Assembly (NCBI RefSeq): GCF_014925405.1
Contig: NZ_AQHJ01000026.1
Coordinates: 62,001 to 126,000, forward strand
Length of the DNA: 64,000 nt
Reading direction: 5' to 3'
Origin: Pseudoalteromonas ulvae UL12
GTDB lineage: Bacteria > Pseudomonadota > Gammaproteobacteria > Enterobacterales > Alteromonadaceae
In this document: in pieces, positions 53,647-62,231 of the stretch
Numbering within the stretch: position 1 is the stretch's first letter
Layout of the letters: each line of letters begins with the position of its first letter
Notes under the pieces: generated by a model
Seen by the model: only the letters and a program-made list of their open reading frames with translations
Database searches by the model: none
What the model was told of the DNA's origin: nothing
Program-made: the position numbers and the translations under genes

Positions 53647-54624
53647 ATGAACATTGCGTTTTTTAGTGCCCAAAAATACGAACAACCTTTTTTTAATGCC
53701 CACAATCTGGCAAACCATACCTTACGTTTTTTTTCTGAACCATTAAACACATTAACGGCTAAATTAGCCGAAGATTGCCAAGTTGTCTGCGCCTTTGTTA
53801 ACGATGATCTCAGCGCTGAGGTATTAGCAACATTAAGTGCACTCAATGTTAAGCTTGTGACCTTACGTTGTGCAGGGTTTAACAATGTTGACCTCGCGGC
53901 CGCCAATTCTTTGGGTCTGCCAATCACTCGCGTGCCGGCCTACAGCCCAGAAGCCGTGGCAGAGCATTGTATCGCGCTCATGCTGACCTTGAGCCGAAAA
54001 ACTCATAAAGCTTACAACCGAGTCAAAGAAGGTAATTTTGACCTGAATGGCTTATTAGGATTTAACTTGCACAACAAAACAGTGGGTGTAATTGGCACAG
54101 GTAAAATTGGCCAAGCACTGTGCCGTATTTTAAGTGGCTTTGGCGCCAACGTTTTAGCTTATGATCCCGCTCCTAGTATCGAGACTCTAAACTATGTCCC
54201 TTTGGATATGCTATTAACACAAAGCGATATCATCAGCTTACATTGCCCTCTTACGCCTGAGACTCATCATTTAATCGATGATGCCGCGTATGAAAAAATG
54301 AAAAAAGGCGTGATGCTGATTAATACTAGCCGCGGAGCCTTAGTGGACACTCGTGCCACTATTGCGGCACTCAAAAGCAAAACCTTAGGTTACTTAGGTT
54401 TAGATGTGTACGAGCAAGAGTCAGAATTATTCTTTAAAGACATGAGTGAAGAAATTATTCAAGATGATGAGTTTCAGCGCTTGCTGACCTTTCCAAATGT
54501 CCTTATCACTGGCCATCAAGGTTTTTTTACTCAAGAGGCACTACAAGAAATTGCTCATATCACTCATCAAAACATCGAACAATTAGTGCAAAACCAACCC
54601 TTTACCAATCAAGTTTTGCCCTAA
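53647..54624 (+). CDS. ldhA: Fermentative D-lactate dehydrogenase
   Basis: NADH-dependent pyruvate to D-lactate. It has 325 aa, collinear with E. coli LdhA (329): CAFVNDDLSAEVL, LRCAGFNNVDLAAA, GVIGTGKIGQALCRIL, SLHCPLTPETHHLI, NTSRGALVDT, and the catalytic His in TGHQGFFTQEAL. It begins directly after the glutathione peroxidase stop. It ends in a bidirectional terminator, preceded by a short 7-bp tandem (CTAGCCT, three units). Confidence 0.95.
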   Translation: MNIAFFSAQKYEQPFFNAHNLANHTLRFFSEPLNTLTAKLAEDCQVVCAFVNDDLSAEVLATLSALNVKLVTLRCAGFNNVDLAAANSLGLPITRVPAYSPEAVAEHCIALMLTLSRKTHKAYNRVKEGNFDLNGLLGFNLHNKTVGVIGTGKIGQALCRILSGFGANVLAYDPAPSIETLNYVPLDMLLTQSDIISLHCPLTPETHHLIDDAAYEKMKKGVMLINTSRGALVDTRATIAALKSKTLGYLGLDVYEQESELFFKDMSEEIIQDDEFQRLLTFPNVLITGHQGFFTQEALQEIAHITHQNIEQLVQNQPFTNQVLP

Positions 54625-54650
54625 CATCTAGCCTCTAGCCTCTAGCCAAT

Positions 54651-54690
54651 AAAAAAGCCGCTTAAGTCATCACAACTTGAGCGGCTTTTT
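54651..54690. terminator. Bidirectional terminator between ldhA and the NSS transporter
   Basis: AGCCGCTTAAGT/ACTTGAGCGGCT stem (one mismatch) with A6 and T5 flanks. Confidence 0.88.
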
Positions 54691-54703
54691 CTTAACTTTT
54701 ATG

Positions 54704-56026
54704 CTAACCAAACGCGACGTTTAAAAAGACCGCGGTCATTAAAACAGGGCAAACAAACCGTACATACTGGGCAAACCAATAATGAAAACCGCTGGTCACT
54801 TCGCGTAATTGATTACCACGACGCCACAACCAGCCCACAGTAATAAAGTAAAACAGCCCCATTAACGGCAATTGATACTGTGTAAATAACTGAATGACTA
54901 GGCCAAATAACCATTCAAAATTTAAAATAATTAAGCTAGAACACGCAAAAATGACTAAGGTCACTAACCAAGTGGCTTTACTACGACTGACTTGATGATT
55001 TTCAACTAAAAACGCAACCGGAATTTCTGTCGAAGAAATAGTCGAAGTAATAGAAGCTATCGACATCAACACAAAAAAGAAAAACCCAACCAATAACCCT
55101 ATTTGGCCCATAGTTGCAAACAACTCAGGTAAGACAGCAAAAATTAAGCGCCCTTCACCAATGAGCTTACCATCTTGAAACACTTCCACACCTTGTTGTT
55201 GAGCAACAAAAATAGCCGGAATAATCAACAATCCAGCTAAAAATGCCACACTGGTATCGAGCAGTGCCACCGATAAAGCAAGCTTAGGTAAGTTTTCATT
55301 AGGCTTTAAATACGAGCCATAAATCATCATACAACCAACCCCAAGCGACAAAGAGAAAAACGCTTGTCCCATGGCTGCAATAATTAAATCAGGATCGCGA
55401 ATTTGCGAAAAATCAGGCACCAAATATGCCGAAAACCCAGCCATCGCCCCTTCTAATGTGCCGATATACACAATCAATCCAACCAGCAACAGCAACAACA
55501 TGGGCATTAAGCGGCGAGACCAAGTTTCAATGCCTGATTTCACCCCTTGTAGAATAATTAAGGCGGTAAAGAATAAAATCACGGGAGTAAAAATAAAGTT
55601 CCGCAGCATAGTATCGCTGTTTAGAAACTCAGCAAGGGCTTGCCAACCAAAAAATGTCGCAATGGGCTCAATACTGTAAGCAATCATCCAACCTGCGACT
55701 ATCGAATAAAAACTCAGCATGACGATGGCACCACTTAACCCTATGTACCCCGCAGCCGCGCCCATTTTCGCGCTTTGCTCTGCACAGGCTTTTTTAAGTG
55801 CAACGACTGGGTTTGCTTGTGCACTGTGACCTAAATACAACTCAGTATATAAAGCCGGTAAAGCCAACAAAAAGATAACAATAAAATACACCAGTAAAAA
55901 TGCACCACCGCCGTGATTGGCCGCTTGTGTTGGAAAACCCCAAATATTACCTAGCCCGACCGCTGCCCCGGCTGCAGCTAAAACAAAACCTAATCGGCTT
56001 TGAAAGCCATCTCTTAGTTGTGCCAT
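54704..56026 (-). CDS. Sodium-dependent transporter, NSS (LeuT) family
   Basis: 440 aa with about eleven membrane helices, the short prokaryotic NSS form. The unwound TM1 signature AAGAAVGLGNIWGFP is near the N terminus, and TM6 FFSLSLGVGCMMIYGSYL is present. Na+-coupled amino-acid uptake is expected; the substrate is unknown. It is convergent with ldhA and divergent from the phosphopantetheinyl transferase. Confidence 0.93.
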   Translation of the reverse strand: MAQLRDGFQSRLGFVLAAAGAAVGLGNIWGFPTQAANHGGGAFLLVYFIVIFLLALPALYTELYLGHSAQANPVVALKKACAEQSAKMGAAAGYIGLSGAIVMLSFYSIVAGWMIAYSIEPIATFFGWQALAEFLNSDTMLRNFIFTPVILFFTALIILQGVKSGIETWSRRLMPMLLLLLVGLIVYIGTLEGAMAGFSAYLVPDFSQIRDPDLIIAAMGQAFFSLSLGVGCMMIYGSYLKPNENLPKLALSVALLDTSVAFLAGLLIIPAIFVAQQQGVEVFQDGKLIGEGRLIFAVLPELFATMGQIGLLVGFFFFVLMSIASITSTISSTEIPVAFLVENHQVSRSKATWLVTLVIFACSSLIILNFEWLFGLVIQLFTQYQLPLMGLFYFITVGWLWRRGNQLREVTSGFHYWFAQYVRFVCPVLMTAVFLNVAFG

Positions 56027-56155
56027 TTTCCGCTCATCTTTTGTTATTTTGCGCTATTAAACCATATTGAACGCGCTTCATATAGCTAAAACAGTACCAA
56101 GGATCACTTACTTAGGTATAATTCATAACCAATTGAACTTAATTGCTGAGTTTTT

Positions 56156-56905
56156 ATGCCAATTGACTATTTTGCCAACACTCTGACCATTCAACATGGC
56201 ACTGAAGATGACTTTAGCTTGTCAGAAAAACAGCTGGCTGTTTGGTTATGTGATGGCTCAAATGCCGATCTACAAACACTCAATCTTAAGCAAATTCTTC
56301 ATCCAGATGAACATTGCATCTTAGCGCAGCGTAAAAAACAGCAAGCTCAGCAAGAATATTGCATCAGCCGAATGATTATCAAACGTGTATTGGTGAGCAC
56401 CTTTGGCGCAAACGCCACCGAGTTTGCTAGCCGCTTTGATGCTGAGCAAAGACAATTACAGCTTTGGCATCATGACCAACTTTTACCCGTTTCGGTGAGT
56501 TTATCCCATTCGAACGGCTTTGTGGCTGTGGCAATGAGCCTTGGCAACCACGCATTTGGCCTTGATTTAGAGCGCACCAATAAACCCCGCGCTTTTTTAA
56601 AACTCGCCAAGCACTTTTATCATCCAGACGAAGTCGAACTAATTGAACAAAGTGCAGCTAATGAGCAACAAGCTGCCTGTTTTTATCGGATTTGGACGCT
56701 TAAAGAAGCACTCGCCAAGACACTCAAAAAGCCCATTGCACAATTGCTACGCCCTAACGTATTCGAACTCATTCAATCCAATCAGTTACATAGCCAGAGC
56801 ACGCAAATCAACCAGTTTGATTTAAGTTTGATCTGTGCTTCGCCTCTCGAATTTAAACACATCCAAGCCTCTACACTCAATGAAAAGAGTTTGTCAATAA
56901 ATTGA
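56156..56905 (+). CDS. 4'-phosphopantetheinyl transferase (Sfp-like)
   Basis: 249 aa. Transfers phosphopantetheine from CoA to a carrier-protein serine. The Mg/CoA motif is AFGLDLERTNKPR (GxDxE type) and the second motif FYRIWTLKEALAKTLKK (WxxKEA). PVSVSLSHSNGFVAVA is the usual upstream histidine block. The Sfp-like size suggests activation of NRPS/PKS or PUFA-synthase carriers; none are in the window, so the target is elsewhere. A MITE follows directly. Confidence 0.92.
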   Translation: MPIDYFANTLTIQHGTEDDFSLSEKQLAVWLCDGSNADLQTLNLKQILHPDEHCILAQRKKQQAQQEYCISRMIIKRVLVSTFGANATEFASRFDAEQRQLQLWHHDQLLPVSVSLSHSNGFVAVAMSLGNHAFGLDLERTNKPRAFLKLAKHFYHPDEVELIEQSAANEQQAACFYRIWTLKEALAKTLKKPIAQLLRPNVFELIQSNQLHSQSTQINQFDLSLICASPLEFKHIQASTLNEKSLSIN

Positions 56906-56910
56906 TTTAA

Positions 56911-57179
56911 TTAGGGTCTGTTGACCTTTCAGGGTTAAATTTGCAGCAGTCTGTTTGGTATTTAGGCAAGGCAGCACCTATGTGGTGTGGTGTTCCCCAT
57001 AAATAGGTGATAACGCAGCATCAATGCCAAACAGGCGCTGCCCTTCGGGTTCTGCCCAGGAGCGAATTACTCTTTGTTGCTCGGTTTTGACTTAGCCCGC
57101 TAGGTTACAAACCTCACGCCGCGATTAAATCGCTCCTAGTTTGAACAAATTTTAATCCGCAAAGGTCAACAGACCCTAA
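56911..57179. repeat. MITE-like element, family 1, copy 2
   Basis: Perfect 19-bp terminal inverted repeats TTAGGGTCTGTTGACCTTT bound 269 bp with no gene. A TA dinucleotide sits at each end. In reverse complement the interior matches the 7835-8099 element block by block. Confidence 0.9.
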
Positions 57180-57252
57180 CAGTTCCCTCTTCTTTCACAA
57201 ATATCTACCATTCACTATTTAACGAAAAATCACTAAATAAATAATCCGACAC

Positions 57253-57279
57253 AAAAAACGAGCCTGTTGGCTCGTTTTT
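57253..57279 (-). terminator. Terminator of lysC
   Basis: ACGAGCC/GGCTCGT stem with a TGTT loop, A and T flanks on both sides, 18 bp after the stop. Confidence 0.9.
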
Positions 57280-57296
57280 ACATTCTGATGCTTTAA

Positions 57297-58640
57297 TTAT
57301 GCTTCAAGTAATCGACGGTGAATCGATTGCACCACAGCATCTGATTCTGTCTGTTCAACCAAAAAGCACAAATTATGTTTGCTCGCACCGTGGCAAATCA
57401 TCCGAATATTAAAATCAGCTAACACTTGCATCAGGTTCATTTCGTGCTGGCGTAATTGAATTTCAGAGCCAACTAAAGCAACTAGAGTTAAGTTGTTTTC
57501 AACCGTGACATGACAAAACTCACTTAAACGCTCTAGACACGCCTGATCAAGTTCTGGGCGACTGGCATTGGGCGCATTATCTAACGTCAACGCCACGCTG
57601 ATTTCTGAGGTAGTAACGAGATCTACCGAAATGTTCGACTCAGATAAAATCGTAAACACTCGTGCTAAAAAGCCACTGGCGAGCAGCATTTCTGGGCTTT
57701 TTAACGTCAAGAGTATTTGGTTTTTACGCTGAGTAACCGCGCGAATGCCCGGATGCTGCGATTTTTCTTTTTCAATCCAAGTGCCTCCTTGATGAGGCTC
57801 ACGGCTTGAACCGACAAATACACTAATTCCAGCGCGGCTGGCCGGTAAAATAGTGGCAGGGTGTAAGACTTTTGCACCAAACGTGGCCATTTCGGCTGCT
57901 TCATCAAAGCTTAGTTTTGCGATTGGGCGGGCTTTTTCACATAAACGCGGATCGGTACTGAAAATCCCCACCACATCGGTCCAAATATGGACACTTTTTG
58001 CCGAAACCGCTTCGGCCAGTAATGCTGCACTGTAATCTGAGCCACCGCGCCCAAGAGTGGTTGTTCGGCCATGCTGATCAGAGCCAATAAAACCTTGTGT
58101 CACTATCACCGCATCATCCAGTAAGGGTACTAAGTGAGCCTCAGCAGCTTGTTTGGTCGCAGCAACATTGGGAGAGGCTTTACCAAAATGGGCGTCGGTT
58201 TTTAATACTGTACGTACATCAAAGCGCTGTGCATTCACCCCAACGTCACGCAATACTTGGCTGAATAAACACGATGATAAACGCTCACCAAAACTAAGTA
58301 ATTCGTCGTTATGTTGTTCGCTGGTACTGATAATTGCAGCACAACGCTCAAATTCCGCCAAAGTTTGCGAAAACACTGTGGCTAAATCAGCTTCAAGGGT
58401 TAAATGCGCCAAAATATTATTTTGAATAGCCAACACACCATCAATATGAGATTGGCGCTCATCGGCAGAAATATTGTTTTGGCTTAACGCCACTAAGTGA
58501 TTGGTGACACCCGCACTGGCACTAACAGCCACCAGGCGAACATGATTATCGTCATGGATAATTTGCGCACAGCGCTGCATTGCAGGGTAATCGGCTAAAC
58601 TTGTGCCACCAAACTTGGCAACAACATAAGATGAATTCAT
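57297..58640 (-). CDS. lysC: Aspartate kinase, lysine-sensitive type
   Basis: First step of the aspartate family of amino acids. It has 447 aa (E. coli LysC 449). The kinase motif is VAKFGGTSLADY, then LLSFGERLSSCLFS, TLGRGGSDYSAALLAEA and HPATILPA. Two ACT domains fill the C terminus (about 300-447), as in the monofunctional LysC type, and no homoserine dehydrogenase domain is attached. The gene is preceded by a lysine riboswitch and a promoter with a MetJ-like box. SD AAGGAGA is sequestered by the leader. Confidence 0.96.
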   Translation of the reverse strand: MNSSYVVAKFGGTSLADYPAMQRCAQIIHDDNHVRLVAVSASAGVTNHLVALSQNNISADERQSHIDGVLAIQNNILAHLTLEADLATVFSQTLAEFERCAAIISTSEQHNDELLSFGERLSSCLFSQVLRDVGVNAQRFDVRTVLKTDAHFGKASPNVAATKQAAEAHLVPLLDDAVIVTQGFIGSDQHGRTTTLGRGGSDYSAALLAEAVSAKSVHIWTDVVGIFSTDPRLCEKARPIAKLSFDEAAEMATFGAKVLHPATILPASRAGISVFVGSSREPHQGGTWIEKEKSQHPGIRAVTQRKNQILLTLKSPEMLLASGFLARVFTILSESNISVDLVTTSEISVALTLDNAPNASRPELDQACLERLSEFCHVTVENNLTLVALVGSEIQLRQHEMNLMQVLADFNIRMICHGASKHNLCFLVEQTESDAVVQSIHRRLLEA

Positions 58641-58644
58641 TGGG

Positions 58645-58688
58645 TCTCCTTATTTATTAGCAAGGCTAATAAATGCTACTCAAGGAGA
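58645..58688 (-). promoter_or_regulatory. Riboswitch expression platform sequestering the lysC SD
   Basis: The SD AAGGAGA (58651-58645) is exactly complementary to TCTCCTT (58688-58682) in the leader. Between them ATTTATTAGC and GCTAATAAAT form a 10-bp hairpin that extends the same stem. There is no T tract, so control is probably at translation. Confidence 0.75.
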
Positions 58689-58731
58689 ACTGCACGGCAA
58701 GGGTACTGAAGGTAATCGATGTAATCCACTG

Positions 58732-58898
58732 CCAGAAGCTCTCCACCATTAATTGGTGACAGTTCAGAGGATTCAGCCTCTAAAACCGAGAAAATAACAC
58801 TGCGGTGTGCATTTTCCCTCGGCGAAGGTCCCCCTCGATACATAGTCACTAGACACCGCGTCCTCATATGTACTACCTGGCCTTCGCACCTCTTCTGA
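58732..58898 (-). ncRNA. Lysine riboswitch aptamer
   Basis: The minus strand carries the L-box landmarks in order: CAGAAGAGGTGCG (P1 and J1/2), GAGGGGGACC with TTCGCCGAGG, GAGGCTGAATCCTCTG, ACTGTCACC, GGTGGAGAGCTTCTGG closing P1. They match the E. coli lysC leader block by block. It lies 92 bases upstream of the lysC start. Confidence 0.95.
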
Positions 58899-58921
58899 AT
58901 TACCTGTCTAAAACAGGCAAT

Positions 58922-58949
58922 AAAAACCCCACTCGAAAGCGGGGTTTTA
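58922..58949 (-). terminator. Terminator of nhaD
   Basis: AAAACCCCGCT-TTCG-AGTGGGGTTTT, with a T5 tail on the minus strand. Its 5' arm lies at or before the expected lysC transcription start, so lysC transcripts should lack that arm and escape it. Confidence 0.85.
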
Positions 58950-58978
58950 AATCTAACGTTTAGACGTCTAGCTGTCAA
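58950..58978 (-). promoter_or_regulatory. Sigma-70 promoter of lysC
   Basis: TTGACA (58978-58973), 17-bp spacer, TAGATT (58955-58950) on the minus strand: a perfect -35 and good -10, between the nhaD stop and the riboswitch. Confidence 0.8.
58954..58969 (-). promoter_or_regulatory. MetJ-box-like operator inside the lysC promoter
   Basis: AGACGTCT (8 of 8 to the MetJ box) followed by AAACGTTA (5 of 8) lies between the -35 and -10 elements. Confidence 0.55.
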
Positions 58979-59010
58979 TCATTAATTTATTTGACAACAG
59001 GGCTGCCCAC

Positions 59011-60264
59011 TTACATTGTCATCATAAAGCCCGCAAAGTACGAACCGACATAACCAATGGTGTAAGCAATAAGCAAGTAGACACTCTGGCGTAAATAACT
59101 CACAAAGGTCAGCTCTTTGACTTTACTCATTGCAATAATACCTGCCGCAGAGCCGATAATGAGCATCGAGCCGCCTACGCCAGTGGCATACGTAAAGGTC
59201 AACCATTGACGTGCATCCATTGCAATATCAGCTTTGAGCAACGCCGCTGTCAGGGGCACATTATCAACAGCTGCCGACAGTAAACCCATAATGTAATTGG
59301 CATATTCTGGGGCTAAAATTTCATACAGATGGGTAAATTGTTTCAAAACCCCCACTTCTTTCATCGCGCCAACGAGCAATAAAACTCCTACGAAAAACAG
59401 CAAGGTGTCGTATTCAATTTCACGAATATAATCGATGATTTTTTTGTTGACGTCTTTTTTGCGCATTAAAAATTGTGCGACTAAAAACATTAAGCTTAAA
59501 CCGAACAAAAATGTTAATAATGGCGGTACAGAATACAAAACGCTGAGCGCCAAGGTACCAAAAATAGTCGAAAGAAAAATAACTGCGATGGTGATATCGG
59601 TTTTTTCTACCCGGCGGTTGGCTTGCTCTTCAAACACTACCGTGCCATTCATCCCTACAGATAACATCCCAGCAAGTGCAATCACACTGACAACCGCTGG
59701 CGCAATCAATAACAATAAATGACCTATGGTGACTTTATCGGCTAAGAAAATCATCAAAGTGGTGACATCACCTGTAATCAATGATACTCCGCCAGAGTTA
59801 ACCGCAAAAATAATTAAGGTGGTGTATTTGATGAGCTTTTTACCATCTAACTTCAGCGACATCACCACAGCTAACGAAATAAGTGTGGCAGTAACATTGT
59901 CAGAAATCGACGAGAACAAAAAGGCAAAGCCGCCGACCAAAAACATCAGCTTGCGTTCACTGATTTGTTTGGGCATCACTCTTTGTACTAAATTTTGAAT
60001 AAACCCTTTGGAGTTTAAGTACGCAACAAAGGTCATCGCAGCCATTAAAAAGAGCCATAAAGTGGCTATCTCTAAGATGTTGTGATCTAGCTCATGTTGT
60101 ATAGTTTCAGGGCTTTGGCCATGAATTGGGAAGATAAAAGCGATTATCCAACATAAAGTACCAAAAAAAAGCGTGGTTTTGGCCTTGTTTACATGGATAA
60201 TATCCTCTATAACGATAAGCACAAACGCGAGTGCAATTAGCGACAGAATGATACCGGTAACCAT
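59011..60264 (-). CDS. nhaD: NhaD-type Na+/H+ antiporter
   Basis: 417 aa with about twelve membrane helices, in the inner membrane. Ion-transporter superfamily motifs include FLFSSISDNVTATLISLAVV, FAVNSGGVSLITGDVTTLM, LSAAVDNVPLTAALLKA and GSMLIIGSAAGIIAMS, with the paired Asp-Asn features of NhaD from Vibrio. It provides sodium and alkali tolerance, expected for a marine bacterium. It is divergent from the condensin-like operon. Confidence 0.93.
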   Translation of the reverse strand: MVTGIILSLIALAFVLIVIEDIIHVNKAKTTLFFGTLCWIIAFIFPIHGQSPETIQHELDHNILEIATLWLFLMAAMTFVAYLNSKGFIQNLVQRVMPKQISERKLMFLVGGFAFLFSSISDNVTATLISLAVVMSLKLDGKKLIKYTTLIIFAVNSGGVSLITGDVTTLMIFLADKVTIGHLLLLIAPAVVSVIALAGMLSVGMNGTVVFEEQANRRVEKTDITIAVIFLSTIFGTLALSVLYSVPPLLTFLFGLSLMFLVAQFLMRKKDVNKKIIDYIREIEYDTLLFFVGVLLLVGAMKEVGVLKQFTHLYEILAPEYANYIMGLLSAAVDNVPLTAALLKADIAMDARQWLTFTYATGVGGSMLIIGSAAGIIAMSKVKELTFVSYLRQSVYLLIAYTIGYVGSYFAGFMMTM

Positions 60265-60424
60265 TTTTCGTTAACAACCTTTAATAGAAAAGTAAAATAT
60301 TTGCGTTACAATCAAGCGGCGCGTAGTCTAGCACTTAAAAGTACATAAAACTACCGGAGTGTACCGACGATTTTAGTCGTGGTAACTCAAATCAGAATAG
60401 ATATTAATCAAGCAGTGGATAGTT

Positions 60425-61687
60425 ATGATCCCACCGAAAAAAATACTCAATATTTTGTCTGAACATTGGCCTCTAATTGAGACCTTGATCACCCGTTTTA
60501 ACATGGCCGATTTCAACATCCACGATGTGCAAACCATTTTAAAAGCAAAATACCCAAGCTGGACAGGCGAAAAAGTTTTTAAAGAAGCCAACCGCCTGCT
60601 CACACACGATATTGTTATTCCGCTCGCCAAATCATCTCAGCTCGAGCTCAATCGTTCGATCGCAGAATTTGCTCAATACTTATTACAAGAAGAAAATTTA
60701 GGTATTGCTGAAGAAGTGCACGTGCTGGTGCGTGATTTAGCCCGTTTAGGCCAGCGTTTAACTCAAGCAGGCCAAGATGAAGACATTGATGAGTTGCGCC
60801 GTTATGCCCGTATTATGGATGAACGGGTGCGAAAAATTGTTAAACTTTTTTACCACAACGAAAATGCAATTTTAAACATCGTTGAACAAGCCAAAGCGGA
60901 TGAATCACACCGTTCGTTGGCCAAACGCTACCAAGCAGTGATTGAAGCCTTTGATCAATACATCGAACCCATGCTCGAAATGATTGATATCGGCGGGGAA
61001 TTCAAAGCCTGTTTTACCACCATCGAAACTCACATCAGCGATTTACTTGAGCAAATTAGCCTCTCGGGTAAATTATTTAGTGAAAAACGTCAACTTGAAC
61101 AATTACGTACCCGAATTTTAGATATGCACCTCAGTGGCCGCGAAAGCTTGCGCAAAAGTGCCGATATGCTGATGCCACTGCGGGAAGAGCTGCGCCGCAA
61201 TACGTTATTAACGCGACAAGTCGCAAAAGTGCTTGGGGTGATCCGTAAACAAGGGGTCGATGCCACATTAAGCCACAGCCAACCTCATATCACTTCAGAT
61301 CTACAAAAGTTTTCTCTCGGTCAAGCTCATCAAATGGTCGCCTACATGGCTCACATTGCACAATTTGAGCAAGAGGAATACCAATTGCCCGATCAATCTC
61401 ATGTGCCGGCCTTTATCAACCCGAATATTCCCGAGTACAACGCGGTCAAAACTCGCTTTAATGCGCAGCTGGCTTTATCCAGTGACAACGCACAACCGCA
61501 CAATATTATCAATTGGCTCGACACCACCTATCCGGCTCTTGAAGCCGATGAAATGCTTTTTCTGTATCAGAAATTAGCTAATGACGATCAGTTACACGTC
61601 GCCCACAGTGACGACGCAACCATTATTACTCTTGCCGATACGCAATTTAAACTTCACCCGTATCAGGCCACTTTAAAAACTAACTAA
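60425..61687 (+). CDS. Kleisin-like condensin subunit (MukF/MksF/JetA-like)
   Basis: 420 aa, cytoplasmic, almost all helix. The N terminus is a winged-helix-like region (FNIHDVQTILKAKYPSWTGEKVFKEANRLL), then a long helical bundle (HVLVRDLARLGQRL... VRKIVKLFYHNENAIL... SGRESLRKSADMLMPLREELRRN) and a C-terminal small domain. This is the layout of MukF-type kleisins, although I see no strong sequence motif. The main support is context: it is one base ahead of a KITE-like gene that is followed by an SMC-like ATPase. It is not the DUF3375 JetA of type I Wadjet as I remember it. The SD is weak (GGA five bases before ATG). Confidence 0.75.
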   Translation: MIPPKKILNILSEHWPLIETLITRFNMADFNIHDVQTILKAKYPSWTGEKVFKEANRLLTHDIVIPLAKSSQLELNRSIAEFAQYLLQEENLGIAEEVHVLVRDLARLGQRLTQAGQDEDIDELRRYARIMDERVRKIVKLFYHNENAILNIVEQAKADESHRSLAKRYQAVIEAFDQYIEPMLEMIDIGGEFKACFTTIETHISDLLEQISLSGKLFSEKRQLEQLRTRILDMHLSGRESLRKSADMLMPLREELRRNTLLTRQVAKVLGVIRKQGVDATLSHSQPHITSDLQKFSLGQAHQMVAYMAHIAQFEQEEYQLPDQSHVPAFINPNIPEYNAVKTRFNAQLALSSDNAQPHNIINWLDTTYPALEADEMLFLYQKLANDDQLHVAHSDDATIITLADTQFKLHPYQATLKTN

Positions 61688-61688
61688 T

Positions 61689-62231
61689 ATGACACAGATA
61701 AATTTAGCTGAACTTACTGAGCTACAAACCATTAATAAAAAACTCGTCAGTGGTTACCATATCAGTGAACAAGATGTGCAACTTTGGCAACAACTCGACC
61801 ATTATCACGAGCAATATACTGCGCTATTTGAGGCGCTGGGCCATCAACTAATCAAAGACGGCCGAGGGTTTTATTACCTCGAGATCGAAGACAGCACCCC
61901 AAACATGGGCAAAATATCCCGAGCCTTTGCCTTAACTACCTATGTGTTGGTCGAACATTTCGCCAATCAAGGTAAAGATCCCCTGCGCGCCCTCTTCGAA
62001 CACGTCTGCGATTTAGAGCTGATGCAAACGTTAGTGCAAAACAATAAACATTTGTTTGACCAACTCGAAATTTTTTCAGGCTCAGACTTACGTAAAGATG
62101 TGTTTATGCGTATGAACCGTTTTGGTTTAGCCAAAGAAGTAGAACAAGGTTTTGTAGTACAAAGCCCCATTTATCGCTACCTTGATGCGCTTATGGAAAT
62201 TAATCATATTGATGAGGAGGAGCAACAATAA
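61689..62231 (+). CDS. KITE-like condensin subunit (MukE/MksE/JetB-like)
   Basis: 180 aa. It starts one base after the kleisin-like stop, and its stop overlaps the next start (TAATG). A winged-helix pair is suggested by helices GYHISEQDVQLWQQL, a short beta hairpin DGRGFYYLEIED, then LEIFSGSDLRKDVFMRMNRFGLAKEVEQGFVVQSPIYRYLDALMEI. Size, position and the second-wing pattern fit MukE/MksE. No signal peptide; acidic C terminus. Confidence 0.75.
   Translation: MTQINLAELTELQTINKKLVSGYHISEQDVQLWQQLDHYHEQYTALFEALGHQLIKDGRGFYYLEIEDSTPNMGKISRAFALTTYVLVEHFANQGKDPLRALFEHVCDLELMQTLVQNNKHLFDQLEIFSGSDLRKDVFMRMNRFGLAKEVEQGFVVQSPIYRYLDALMEINHIDEEEQQ

Noticed and set aside
58922..58949. Attenuator terminator for lysC
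   Set aside because: Its 5' arm lies at or before the predicted transcription start, and it precedes the aptamer. It fits better as the nhaD terminator.
58676..58978. 100-codon open frame upstream of lysC
   Set aside because: It coincides with the lysine riboswitch and its promoter. RNA structure explains the sequence fully.
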